A DNA stretch of 64,000 nucleotides, from the NCBI RefSeq assembly GCF_900111155.1, contig NZ_FOGG01000005.1, positions 1 to 64,000 of the forward strand, in the 5' to 3' direction. The position numbers and the translations under genes were made by a program. Below are positions 27,788 through 34,867 of the stretch, piece after piece. This DNA comes from Pedobacter rhizosphaerae (lineage in GTDB: Bacteria > Bacteroidota > Bacteroidia > Sphingobacteriales > Sphingobacteriaceae). Numbering within the stretch: position 1 is the stretch's first letter; every line of letters begins with the position of its first letter. The notes below the pieces were generated by a model. The model saw only the letters and a list, made by a program, of their open reading frames with translations. It did no database searches and was not told where the DNA came from.

Positions 27788-27865
27788 TGCTAAAATATTT
27801 AGTATGGAAAACGTTTTTGAATTTTTATCACATTTGCTTCAAATAAGATCTCTGCCTGACAAATC

Positions 27866-28495
27866 CTAACGTTTACGTATAAGCTTACTCAAATTTGGTT
27901 TAATGCCAAATGTTATGGGAACAGTACTAAAGGTTCTGTTCTGAATTTTACTTAACCCTTGCATGTAGCTGGTTTCTAAGAATAGGCTTACTCCACCCAG
28001 GCTGTATTCGGTACCAATACCCGCTTCTATAATGCCTGTTCCATTGGTTTTGTTATTCAAGGTAACCTTTTGGTTATTTGTATCCACACCAGCTTGAGGA
28101 GTGAGGATAAAACCACCTCCAGCGCCCCCATAACCATAGAAAGCCCATTTATTTACAAATTTTCTATAACCAAGTGCAACATTAAGCAAGTAAGTTGATG
28201 CTCTTCCTTCCTGAAGCGTATATGGATATCCCGTGTCGGCATCTATTTGATTGAATTTATAGGCATGAAGACTAAATTGTGGGTACAAAAATAACCCTCC
28301 ATTTCCCAGGGCGAGATTTAATCCCAAAGTTGTAGAGAATTTAGGTTTAAAAAAATCAGCACTTTCTCCTACAGGCATTGCAAATCCAATCCCACTCATA
28401 GAATAGAGCTTGTCTGCACGGTTACTTTGTGCATAACCGTTTTTTGAAAAGAAAATAAGAGACAGTAAAAATATACCTGTGGCTGCTGATTTCAT
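27866..28495 (-). CDS. Outer membrane beta-barrel type protein, unknown
   Basis: 209 residues with a signal peptide (ATGIFLLSLIFFSKNGYAQ). The mature part alternates hydrophobic and polar residues in Gly/aromatic-rich strands (STYLLNVALGYRKF, FYGYGGAGGGFIL, GVSLFLETSYMQGL, VPITFGIKPNLS), as in small outer membrane barrels. It starts four bases after the response regulator stop, so the two are an operon. Confidence 0.8.
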   Translation of the reverse strand: MKSAATGIFLLSLIFFSKNGYAQSNRADKLYSMSGIGFAMPVGESADFFKPKFSTTLGLNLALGNGGLFLYPQFSLHAYKFNQIDADTGYPYTLQEGRASTYLLNVALGYRKFVNKWAFYGYGGAGGGFILTPQAGVDTNNQKVTLNNKTNGTGIIEAGIGTEYSLGGVSLFLETSYMQGLSKIQNRTFSTVPITFGIKPNLSKLIRKR

Positions 28496-28499
28496 ACGC

Positions 28500-28865
28500 T
28501 TAATTCTTAGAGGTGAGCTGTTTTACTTTTTTTAATAACTCGTTAATATTGAAAGGTTTTTCCAGGTAAAAATCTGGTTCATAACTTTGGGTAGAAATAT
28601 ATTTTTCGTCAAATCGGGCAGAAGCCATTATAACTGGAATATGCTCGGTTTGTGGATTTAACCTCAATTCTTTAAATACTGCCCGCCCGTCCATACCATT
28701 CAACATAATATCCAATATAATTAAATCCGGACGAAAATCCTTTATGGTTTTAAAGATGTATCGGGGTGAAAGCAAGGGATAAACTTGGTAATTTTCTTCT
28801 TGTAAAGTAAGCTGAAAAACATCCAGTATATCTGGATCGTCATCAACAACTAAAATCTTTTTCAA
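28500..28865 (-). CDS. Single-domain response regulator
   Basis: 121 residues, starting at a TTG (no ATG in range; the protein begins at the first receiver strand, KKILVVDDDPDILD). The phospho-acceptor is Asp in LIILDIMLNGMDGR (about residue 51), the switch Lys in FYLEKPFN. There is no output domain, and no kinase is near. Downstream in the same operon is a putative outer membrane protein. Confidence 0.92.
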   Translation of the reverse strand: MKKILVVDDDPDILDVFQLTLQEENYQVYPLLSPRYIFKTIKDFRPDLIILDIMLNGMDGRAVFKELRLNPQTEHIPVIMASARFDEKYISTQSYEPDFYLEKPFNINELLKKVKQLTSKN

Positions 28866-28957
28866 TGTAATAGGTGTCTTTAAATAATTAATAAGTTACT
28901 GTAAAGACAAATAATTGACAGGAATGTTTTAGAACGGATAAAATACCCGGAGGGGGA
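28866..28957. other. Leader region of the response regulator operon
   Basis: Contains a 7-base dyad GTCTTTA (28876-28882) / TAAAGAC (28902-28908), just upstream of the start; no clear TAnnTTTG box. Confidence 0.35.
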
Positions 28958-29060
28958 TTGTTCAATTATTCATTTGCTCACTTGTTCAATTGCTAACTTG
29001 CTTAATTGTTCAATTGTTCATTTGTTGAACTGCTTAATTGTTGGATTGGTTGTTTGGTTG
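28958..29060. repeat. Octamer-period tract (TTGTTCAA type), about 13 units
   Basis: Read in eights from 28958: TTGTTCAA, TTATTCAT, TTGCTCAC, TTGTTCAA, TTGCTAAC, TTGCTTAA, TTGTTCAA, TTGTTCAT, TTGTTGAA, CTGCTTAA, TTGTTGGA, TTGGTTGT. The register holds over about 100 bases. The reverse complement is close to the octamers at 9 kb. It lies downstream of the LytTR gene; 29131-29151 then holds a GGTTGGA/TCCAACC hairpin. Confidence 0.92.
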
Positions 29061-29186
29061 ACCTTTACCTATTGGTGCCTTTTGTATCTTGGTGGTAGAT
29101 GTAACTAGTTCATTAGACATTTGTTCATTGGGTTGGATGCCTGCTCCAACCGAATTTTGCCGTGGTAATCAACTGGGGGGATGAAC

Positions 29187-29936
29187 TCAATCGGGTAAGT
29201 TGGTAGGTTTTAATAAATTACTTTTAAGGAAAGTGGAGAAAAGCTCCTGATGACTTGCGGCAATAGGATAGGAGGTTTCTCCGGAAAGCAGAACCTGGTT
29301 GCCTAAAACGCTTTTAATGTGTTGTTTAGCAATGATGATGTTTTCACTAATCTGTAAAAATGCAGGGTGTTTTTTTAGCATTTTCATCATTTTAATAAGA
29401 TCTAATTTTGCGCTCACATAATTTTTGTTCAGCGTTTTGAACTGAATTTCCTGGTGTGAGTTCTCTATTGAAATCAATTCGTCGAGATCAATTTTAATCA
29501 GACTTCCGCTTTCATCCTGCACGGGGATGTAGAAATAATGATCTTCAAAAACAGTTAAGGGATTAACATCTTTTTTGCCGTTCGGATATAGATTGCCAAT
29601 GGTTTTGATAAAATTTAAAACGGAATAGGGTTTTAAAAGATAGGCATCTGCTTCTACTTTGAAGGCATCAATGGCATACCTGGTATGTGCAGTTGTAAAT
29701 ATTAAATGTTTGGTTTTTTGTCTCAATAAACTGGCCAGCTCAATTCCTGATATAGCGGGCATCTCGATATCCATAAATATAATATCAACCGGATTGGAAG
29801 CCGAAATTTCAGACAATGCTTGCAGAGGCTCCGCAAAGGTTTTGATAAGTTCTAAATCAGGTGAGTTTTCAATATATTCTATTAAACTCTCTAAAGAAGT
29901 AGGATCGTCATCAATGGCAATACAGGTAATGGGCAT
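29187..29936 (-). CDS. LytTR-family response regulator
   Basis: 249 residues. The receiver domain (1-120) has AIDDDPTS, the phospho-acceptor in IIFMDIEMPAISG (about residue 55) and LLKPYS. The LytTR DNA-binding domain is about residues 140-245 (IKIDLDELISIENSHQEIQF, HPAFLQISENIIIAKQHIKS). The usual partner, a histidine kinase of the LytS/YesM type, is not next to it. Confidence 0.94.
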   Translation of the reverse strand: MPITCIAIDDDPTSLESLIEYIENSPDLELIKTFAEPLQALSEISASNPVDIIFMDIEMPAISGIELASLLRQKTKHLIFTTAHTRYAIDAFKVEADAYLLKPYSVLNFIKTIGNLYPNGKKDVNPLTVFEDHYFYIPVQDESGSLIKIDLDELISIENSHQEIQFKTLNKNYVSAKLDLIKMMKMLKKHPAFLQISENIIIAKQHIKSVLGNQVLLSGETSYPIAASHQELFSTFLKSNLLKPTNLPD

Positions 29937-30324
29937 TTCAGTTGGTTTAGGAGATGAGATGTAAGTTAAATATATATTAAACTGATTTTGGGAGAAATTA
30001 TTCTATTTAAAACAAGTTTGGATACTAAATTATCAATTTTTGTATTAATTACATGGATTTAACCGTAAATAATAATTTTTAAGTACGATTACCACTACGG
30101 AGAATAAGTGATAAACAGGCATGGCTATGCGAAGGTAATTGACTAGCAATGCTCAATGTCACGTTTCTTGCATTCAAATTCAGCATCATTCATCTTATCC
30201 ATTATCGATGATGCTCAAACTCCAAAAATCTTTGTAAGTGGTTGTTTAAATGCTTTAAACAGCAGAAATGACGAATATGCTTCCTTGTTAGCGTTAGTAA
30301 GAATTTTAAAACAAATTTTTTTAA
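29937..30324. other. Gap between divergent LytTR and small hypothetical genes
   Basis: About 390 bases. I see no convincing gene. Frames of about 60 codons exist on both strands but lack start context or carry a stop. No heptamer repeats are present here. Confidence 0.45.
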
Positions 30325-30352
30325 TTGTTTGTAATACAGTATATTAGTTTTG
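30325..30352 (+). promoter_or_regulatory. Promoter of the 92-residue protein gene
   Basis: TTG at 30325-30327, 17-base spacer, TAGTTTTG at 30345-30352. The leader would be about 60 bases. Confidence 0.55.
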
Positions 30353-30418
30353 TATTTCTTAGGGTTGTAGCCCAAATGAAGTCCTGTCATCTACCTATTC
30401 ATCCTAAACCTAATATCC

Positions 30419-30697
30419 ATGAAAAATAAATCCCGCAGAACTAACCGCCTAAATGTTTCGCTCACTAAAAAAGTAATTGAACTGCAAGAAATGGGTTACG
30501 ATTGTGATTTTCTCTTACTGGCCAACGGGAACTTGCTGTGTATGCAAACCAATTTCAATTATCCTTTGAATGCAGTAACCATTAAGCGCTTGGAAAATGG
30601 TTATGATTTTTTAAGCCATTCTTATAAAAATGTACATACGATAGAAACAGGAAACGGTGAGAAGGGCGTTTTACTTTCTGAAGTGGCGCTAAGTTAG
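30419..30697 (+). CDS. Hypothetical protein, 92 residues
   Basis: Basic start (MKNKSRRTNRLNVSLTKKV), then a mixed alpha/beta part (YDCDFLLLANGNLLCMQTNF) that looks like a compact soluble domain. I do not recognise a family. It has its own promoter and codon use like its neighbours. It precedes the CarH-like operon by 87 bases on the same strand. Confidence 0.72.
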   Translation: MKNKSRRTNRLNVSLTKKVIELQEMGYDCDFLLLANGNLLCMQTNFNYPLNAVTIKRLENGYDFLSHSYKNVHTIETGNGEKGVLLSEVALS

Positions 30698-30745
30698 TCT
30701 GATACTCCTAAATATTTTTTTTGGATTAAAACATTCCGCTATTGT

Positions 30746-30782
30746 TTTTGTTTAGATTTTTGAGTTGTATATTTAAACAAAA
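30746..30782 (+). promoter_or_regulatory. Candidate operator-promoter of the CarH-like operon
   Basis: TTTTGTTTA (30746-30754) and TAAACAAAA (30774-30782) form a perfect 9-base dyad just before the ATG at 30785. It also encloses TTTG and, 17 bases later, TATATTTA, a near-consensus promoter. If the transcription start follows the -7 box the leader is only a few bases, so the assignment is tentative. Confidence 0.4.
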
Positions 30783-30784
30783 TA

Positions 30785-31678
30785 ATGGTTTACTCTATTT
30801 CAGATCTGGAGCAGCTTTCGGGTGTTCAATCTCATACGATTAGGATATGGGAGCAGCGTTACCAGGCATTAAAGCCAGATAGATCTGATGGAAATACGCG
30901 CCTGTACAACGATGAGCAGCTTAAAAGGTTGCTCAACATTGTGAGTTTAAATCAATCTGGTTTAAAAATATCCAAGATATGTAACCTGTCTAAGCATGAT
31001 TTTAATATTTTATTGGATCAGCAACTGGCAAGTTTTACTGTCGATAAGCATTACGAATCTATTGTAAGCCAGTTAATTAACTATGGGCTTTCCTTTGATG
31101 GAAATTCGTTCTCCAGGCTTTTAGATCGTTCCTTCAGTGATATAGGTCCGGTTGGCACCTATCAGGAAATACTTTATCCTCTGTTGGTTAAGTTAGGGTT
31201 AATGTGGAGCAAAGACGATATCTGCCCTGCGCATGAACACTTTATTTCGAACATTATCCGCCAAAAATTATTTGCTGCAATTAACGCGCTTCCAGGTACA
31301 ACCTCTTCCAGCGAGAGTTGGTTACTCTTTCTTCCTGAGGATGAAGATCATGATATTGGTTTATTACTTGCCTCCTACATATTAAGGTTAAACGGTAAAA
31401 ATGTGATATTTTTGGGGAGTAGGGTCCCATTGGCTTCCATTAAGGAAGTGTTAAATACCACCAAGGTTAATCATGTACTTCTTTTTATGATGAAGGGGAG
31501 TATGATTAAAGATGTCCAAAATTATGTTAATCAATTATCTCATATTTGCCGGAATGTTAACATTCACCTTTCAGGCAATGGACAAATGATTGGTAAACTG
31601 AACCATATTGAGCATATCAATTGGTGCAAAACACTTGTAGAATTTGAAGAAATGATGAAAATCCCCACTATCTTATGA
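30785..31678 (+). CDS. MerR-type regulator with a cobalamin-binding domain (CarH/LitR-like photoreceptor candidate)
   Basis: 297 residues. Residues 1-70 are a MerR helix-turn-helix (YSISDLEQLSGVQSHTIRIW, QRYQALKPDRSDGNTRLY). Residues about 85-170 fit the four-helix B12 cap with the W-x9-E-H motif (W-S-K-D-D-I-C-P-A-H-E-H) that in CarH lies over adenosylcobalamin. Residues about 175-297 are the Rossmann part with E-D-H-D-I-G in the place of D-x-H-x-x-G, so the cobalt-ligand His is kept. Dark repression and light release of carotenoid genes is known for CarH and inferred here. Its last four bases overlap the next gene. Confidence 0.9.
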   Translation: MVYSISDLEQLSGVQSHTIRIWEQRYQALKPDRSDGNTRLYNDEQLKRLLNIVSLNQSGLKISKICNLSKHDFNILLDQQLASFTVDKHYESIVSQLINYGLSFDGNSFSRLLDRSFSDIGPVGTYQEILYPLLVKLGLMWSKDDICPAHEHFISNIIRQKLFAAINALPGTTSSSESWLLFLPEDEDHDIGLLLASYILRLNGKNVIFLGSRVPLASIKEVLNTTKVNHVLLFMMKGSMIKDVQNYVNQLSHICRNVNIHLSGNGQMIGKLNHIEHINWCKTLVEFEEMMKIPTIL

Positions 31679-32511
31679 AAGAAATATTTGATCAACTATC
31701 TGTTGCCTGCAGTAAGCTTATTACCAAAAAGTATAGCACCAGTTTTTCTCTTGGTATTTACTTTTTAGGTAAAGAACATCGCGATCCTGTATATTCAATA
31801 TATGGTTTCGTGCGCCTGGCTGATGAAATTGTTGATACCTTTCATGATTATAATAAGCCATATTTATTAAATAAATTTAAACAAGATACTTTTGAAGCCA
31901 TTGAGCAGGGCATTAGCTTAAATCCGGTGTTAAATTGTTTTCAGGATGTAGTTAATAAATATCACATTGACCATGAGTTGGTGAAGCTTTTTCTCCATAG
32001 CATGGAGATGGATTTGGAGAAAAAATATTATACGGAAGACCTCTACAAGGAATATATTTTGGGCTCCGCAGAAGTGGTTGGTTTAATGTGTCTGCGTGTT
32101 TTTACACAGGGGAATGATAATCATTACCAACAACTAAAACCTTATGCGATGAAGTTAGGCTCAGCCTTCCAAAAGGTTAATTTTTTGAGAGATATCAGGG
32201 CGGATCACGAAGGTTTAAAACGGAATTACTTTCCTGATATAGATCTTACTGCATTTTGTGATCTTCAAAAAAAGTCTATAGAACAAGAAATAGAGCAGGA
32301 ATTTGAAGAGGCGTTAATTGGAATAAAAATGTTGCCTGCTAGCTCCAGAAACGGTGTTTATCTGTCTTACATCTATTATAAAAAGTTATTCTGTAAAATT
32401 AAAGGGCTTTCTGCTGATAAAATTATGAGTGAAAGAATTAGGATACCCAATCACCATAAAATCGGCTTAATGTTTGATTCCATGATTAGGCATAAGTTAA
32501 ATGTAATATAA
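31675..32511 (+). CDS. Phytoene/squalene synthase family protein (CrtB-like)
   Basis: 278 residues. Both Asp-rich motifs of the family are present: DEIVD (about residue 48) and DIRAD (about 175), which bind the prenyl diphosphates via Mg. Other family marks: YSTSFSLGIYFL and YGFVRLAD. It joins two prenyl diphosphates head to head, probably to phytoene, given the regulator in front. It overlaps both neighbours (ATGA in front, TAATG behind), so translation is coupled. Confidence 0.93.
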   Translation: MKEIFDQLSVACSKLITKKYSTSFSLGIYFLGKEHRDPVYSIYGFVRLADEIVDTFHDYNKPYLLNKFKQDTFEAIEQGISLNPVLNCFQDVVNKYHIDHELVKLFLHSMEMDLEKKYYTEDLYKEYILGSAEVVGLMCLRVFTQGNDNHYQQLKPYAMKLGSAFQKVNFLRDIRADHEGLKRNYFPDIDLTAFCDLQKKSIEQEIEQEFEEALIGIKMLPASSRNGVYLSYIYYKKLFCKIKGLSADKIMSERIRIPNHHKIGLMFDSMIRHKLNVI

Positions 32512-33035
32512 TGACCGAGCAAGTAATTTTGGTTGATGAGCATGATTTGCCTCAAGGCCAGATGGATAAGTTGGAAGCACACGAAAAAGGAATGCTTCAC
32601 CGGGCTTTTTCGGTATTCATATTCAATTCTAAAAAGGAACTTTTACTTCAAAGACGGGCCATTGGTAAATATCACTCAGGTGGTTTGTGGACCAATACCT
32701 GCTGTAGTCACCCACGGGTAGGAGAAGAGAACCTGGCAGCTGCTAACCGTCGGTTGATGGAGGAAATGGGAATGAGCTGTGATCTTAATTACTTATTTAA
32801 TTTTACCTATAAGGTTAAATTTGAGGATGGATTAACCGAGCATGAACTGGATCATGTTTTTTATGGAGTATCTGACGATCTGCCTGTTATTAATCCAACA
32901 GAGGTTGAAGAATATCGATATATAAGCCTGTTTGATTTGAAAAAGGATATTGAACAGCATTCTGACCAATATACTGCCTGGTTAAAAATATGCCTTGATG
33001 GGGTAATCGGTAACCTGGAAGAAGCACTAAAATAA
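32511..33035 (+). CDS. idi: Isopentenyl-diphosphate delta-isomerase, type I
   Basis: 174 residues. It converts IPP to DMAPP. The type I (NUDIX) marks are RRAIGKYHSGGLWTNTCCSH with the active-site Cys, and the Glu in ELDHVF. Its start shares one base with the stop of the CrtB-like gene. In this operon it would balance the C5 pool for carotenoid or other isoprenoid synthesis under the CarH-like regulator. Confidence 0.96.
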   Translation: MTEQVILVDEHDLPQGQMDKLEAHEKGMLHRAFSVFIFNSKKELLLQRRAIGKYHSGGLWTNTCCSHPRVGEENLAAANRRLMEEMGMSCDLNYLFNFTYKVKFEDGLTEHELDHVFYGVSDDLPVINPTEVEEYRYISLFDLKKDIEQHSDQYTAWLKICLDGVIGNLEEALK

Positions 33036-33038
33036 AAA

Positions 33039-33068
33039 ACGGGCATACAGCCTAAGCCATATACCCGT
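33039..33068 (+). terminator. Weak hairpin after idi
   Basis: ACGGG (33039-33043) pairs with CCCGT (33064-33068), extended by ATA/TAT past a mismatch; no T-run. Confidence 0.4.
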
Positions 33069-33167
33069 ATCTAAATTAACGCTCTCGAGGACAAATATAG
33101 GGTTAGTTTTCATATATCCTAAATCTTTAACATTTCTTTTACTTTTAGATTATAATAAGGTAATGTG

Positions 33168-33355
33168 AATTATTGAATGAGTGAGTCTTGAATGATAGAA
33201 TGAGTGAGTTTTGAATGATAGAATGGTTAATAGCGCTTGTTACATCATTCAGTCATCCAATCATTCCTTCATACTATCAAACTCCAAACCCGCTACTCCC
33301 AACTAAAAACCAGATTTTCGTTAATCAGTAATTTACTCAATCATTCTGTCATTAA
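33168..33355. repeat. GAATGAT-type tract with inverted arms, downstream of idi
   Basis: Left arm repeats TTGAATGATAGAATGAGTGAG twice in part (33172-33225). The right arm carries the reverse complement words CATTCAGTCATCCAATCATTC (33246-33266 in part) and later CAATCATTCTGTCATT. The same wording returns at 52.8 kb. It fills most of a 380-base gap. Confidence 0.85.
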
Positions 33356-33416
33356 CTTTCTTGCTTAAACTTTTTTAACTCTCAGGTGTTTTTTATCAAA
33401 CAAAGCAATTTCGATT

Positions 33417-33605
33417 ATGGATAGAGCAGAAATTATATCTCTACTAGAGGTAATCAATCAGCAAGTTAGTTCTTCTATTTTAGGTGGTATGGAAGAAGAT
33501 TATGAGGCGTTGGAATGTATGGGATTGATCAAGATTGATCGTGAATCGGTACAGTGGTCGGCGGCAATGACACCGGCGGGAAACGCGTATTTGGGTCATG
33601 ATTAA
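33417..33605 (+). CDS. Hypothetical protein, 62 residues
   Basis: A short acidic protein: MDRAEIISLLEVINQQVSSS, then GGMEEDYEALECMGLIKIDR and a last part SAAMTPAGNAYLGHD that looks like a winged-helix wing. I do not know a family. It lies 78 bases before the HipA-like gene on the same strand. Codon use looks normal. It may be an independent gene or the first of the kinase operon. Confidence 0.62.
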   Translation: MDRAEIISLLEVINQQVSSSILGGMEEDYEALECMGLIKIDRESVQWSAAMTPAGNAYLGHD

Positions 33606-33683
33606 CTATTCATAAACGAATAACCCATATTTCTACTAAATTTGCAGCGTTTTTGATGTTCTAGTACATCAAAAACATGCTTT

Positions 33684-34481
33684 ATGAATGATTTCCAGAT
33701 AGCGCTTAGAACTGTTCAGGTTACCCGATATGTAACTCCATTACGGGAAGGTGGTTCTATGCCTGCCATTGCCGAAGCTGATGATGGCTTCCTTTACGCG
33801 TTAAAATTTAGGGGAGCGGGGCAAGGTCCACGAGCACTTATTGCCGAACTAATTGGTGGTGAGATTGCCCGAATTTTAGGTTTAAGGGTGCCAGAATTGG
33901 TATTTGCCAACCTGGATGAGGCGTTTGGAAGAACTGAACCGGATGAAGAAATACAAGATTTGTTAAAAGCCAGCGTTGGCTTGAATCTTGCCTTACATTA
34001 TTTATCTGGTGCAATTACTTTTGATCCCACAGTTACTCAGGTTGATGCAAAGCTAGCCTCCCAAATTGTTTGGTTAGATTGTTTTTTGACCAATATGGAC
34101 AGAACTTGCCGCAATACCAATATGTTGTTGTGGCACAAGGAGCTATGGCTTATTGATCATGGGGCAGCACTATATTTTCATCATTCATGGGATAAATGGG
34201 AAGAACAAGCCAGGAAACCCTTTGTACTTGTTAAAGACCATGTTTTATTAGCTTGGGCTACAGCGTTAGATCAGGTTCATGAGGAGTTTAGGGCTATTCT
34301 AAACCCAGAGAAAATAGCCGCAGTAATTGATCTGATTCCTGATGAATGGCTGGAAGAAAACAGCAATTTCCATAGTAAGGAAGAACATAGAAAAGCATAC
34401 GCCAGGTTTTTAGAGATCAGGCTGGCTCATTCTGATATATTTTTAAAAGAAGCACAGCATGCAAGAGAAATTCTTATTTGA
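33684..34481 (+). CDS. HipA-like kinase family protein (HipA_2)
   Basis: 265 residues, much shorter than HipA (about 440). It has a Gly-rich start (LREGGSMPAIAEADD), a probable ATP lysine in YALKFRGAGQG, the catalytic-loop pattern N-M-D-R-T-C-R-N-T-N (about residue 146) and IDHGAAL in the place of the metal-binding D-F-G/D-H. No HipB partner is present. It overlaps the DUF3037 gene by 23 bases, a pairing I know from many genomes. Target unknown. Confidence 0.88.
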   Translation: MNDFQIALRTVQVTRYVTPLREGGSMPAIAEADDGFLYALKFRGAGQGPRALIAELIGGEIARILGLRVPELVFANLDEAFGRTEPDEEIQDLLKASVGLNLALHYLSGAITFDPTVTQVDAKLASQIVWLDCFLTNMDRTCRNTNMLLWHKELWLIDHGAALYFHHSWDKWEEQARKPFVLVKDHVLLAWATALDQVHEEFRAILNPEKIAAVIDLIPDEWLEENSNFHSKEEHRKAYARFLEIRLAHSDIFLKEAQHAREILI

Positions 34482-34842
34482 GTATGCTGTGATTCGGGTT
34501 ATGCCAAGGGTAGAACGCGAGGAATTTATTAATGTCGGCATTATTTTATATTGTGCCAAACAACGGTTTTTAAAAAGCATTTATACTTTAGATCGTTCGA
34601 AAATTACAGCTTTATTTGCTGGAGTTGATCTTGAGGATGTTGAAGCCAACTTGCAGGCATTTGAACGAATTGCATGTGCAGCAAAAGGCTCAGGGCCTAT
34701 TGGTCAATATGATCAGGCATCTCGTTTCAGATGGCTTACCGCAACCAGAAGTACAGTGGTACAGTGTTCTAAAGTGCATCCGGGTTTTTGCATAGATGCG
34801 CAAGAAACACTTGAAAAACTGTATGAGCAAATGGTGCGATAA
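34459..34842 (+). CDS. DUF3037 domain protein
   Basis: 127 residues. FLFEYAVIRVMPRVEREEFI and NVGIILYCAKQRFL are typical for DUF3037, whose job is unknown. It starts within the end of the HipA-like gene, so the two proteins are probably made in step and may act together. Confidence 0.88.
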   Translation: MQEKFLFEYAVIRVMPRVEREEFINVGIILYCAKQRFLKSIYTLDRSKITALFAGVDLEDVEANLQAFERIACAAKGSGPIGQYDQASRFRWLTATRSTVVQCSKVHPGFCIDAQETLEKLYEQMVR

Positions 34843-34867
34843 ATGTTTACCCTAATAGATTAATAAC

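Noticed and set aside
30156..30390. Overlapping small frames on both strands in the gap before the 92-residue gene
   Set aside because: No start context, no family resemblance. A third frame on the minus strand gives peptide-like text with one internal stop, which could be a gene remnant, but the support is too thin.
33417..34481. Classical HipBA toxin-antitoxin pair
   Set aside because: The 62-residue protein lacks a Cro/C1 helix-turn-helix, and the kinase is the short HipA_2 form, so I did not call it HipBA.
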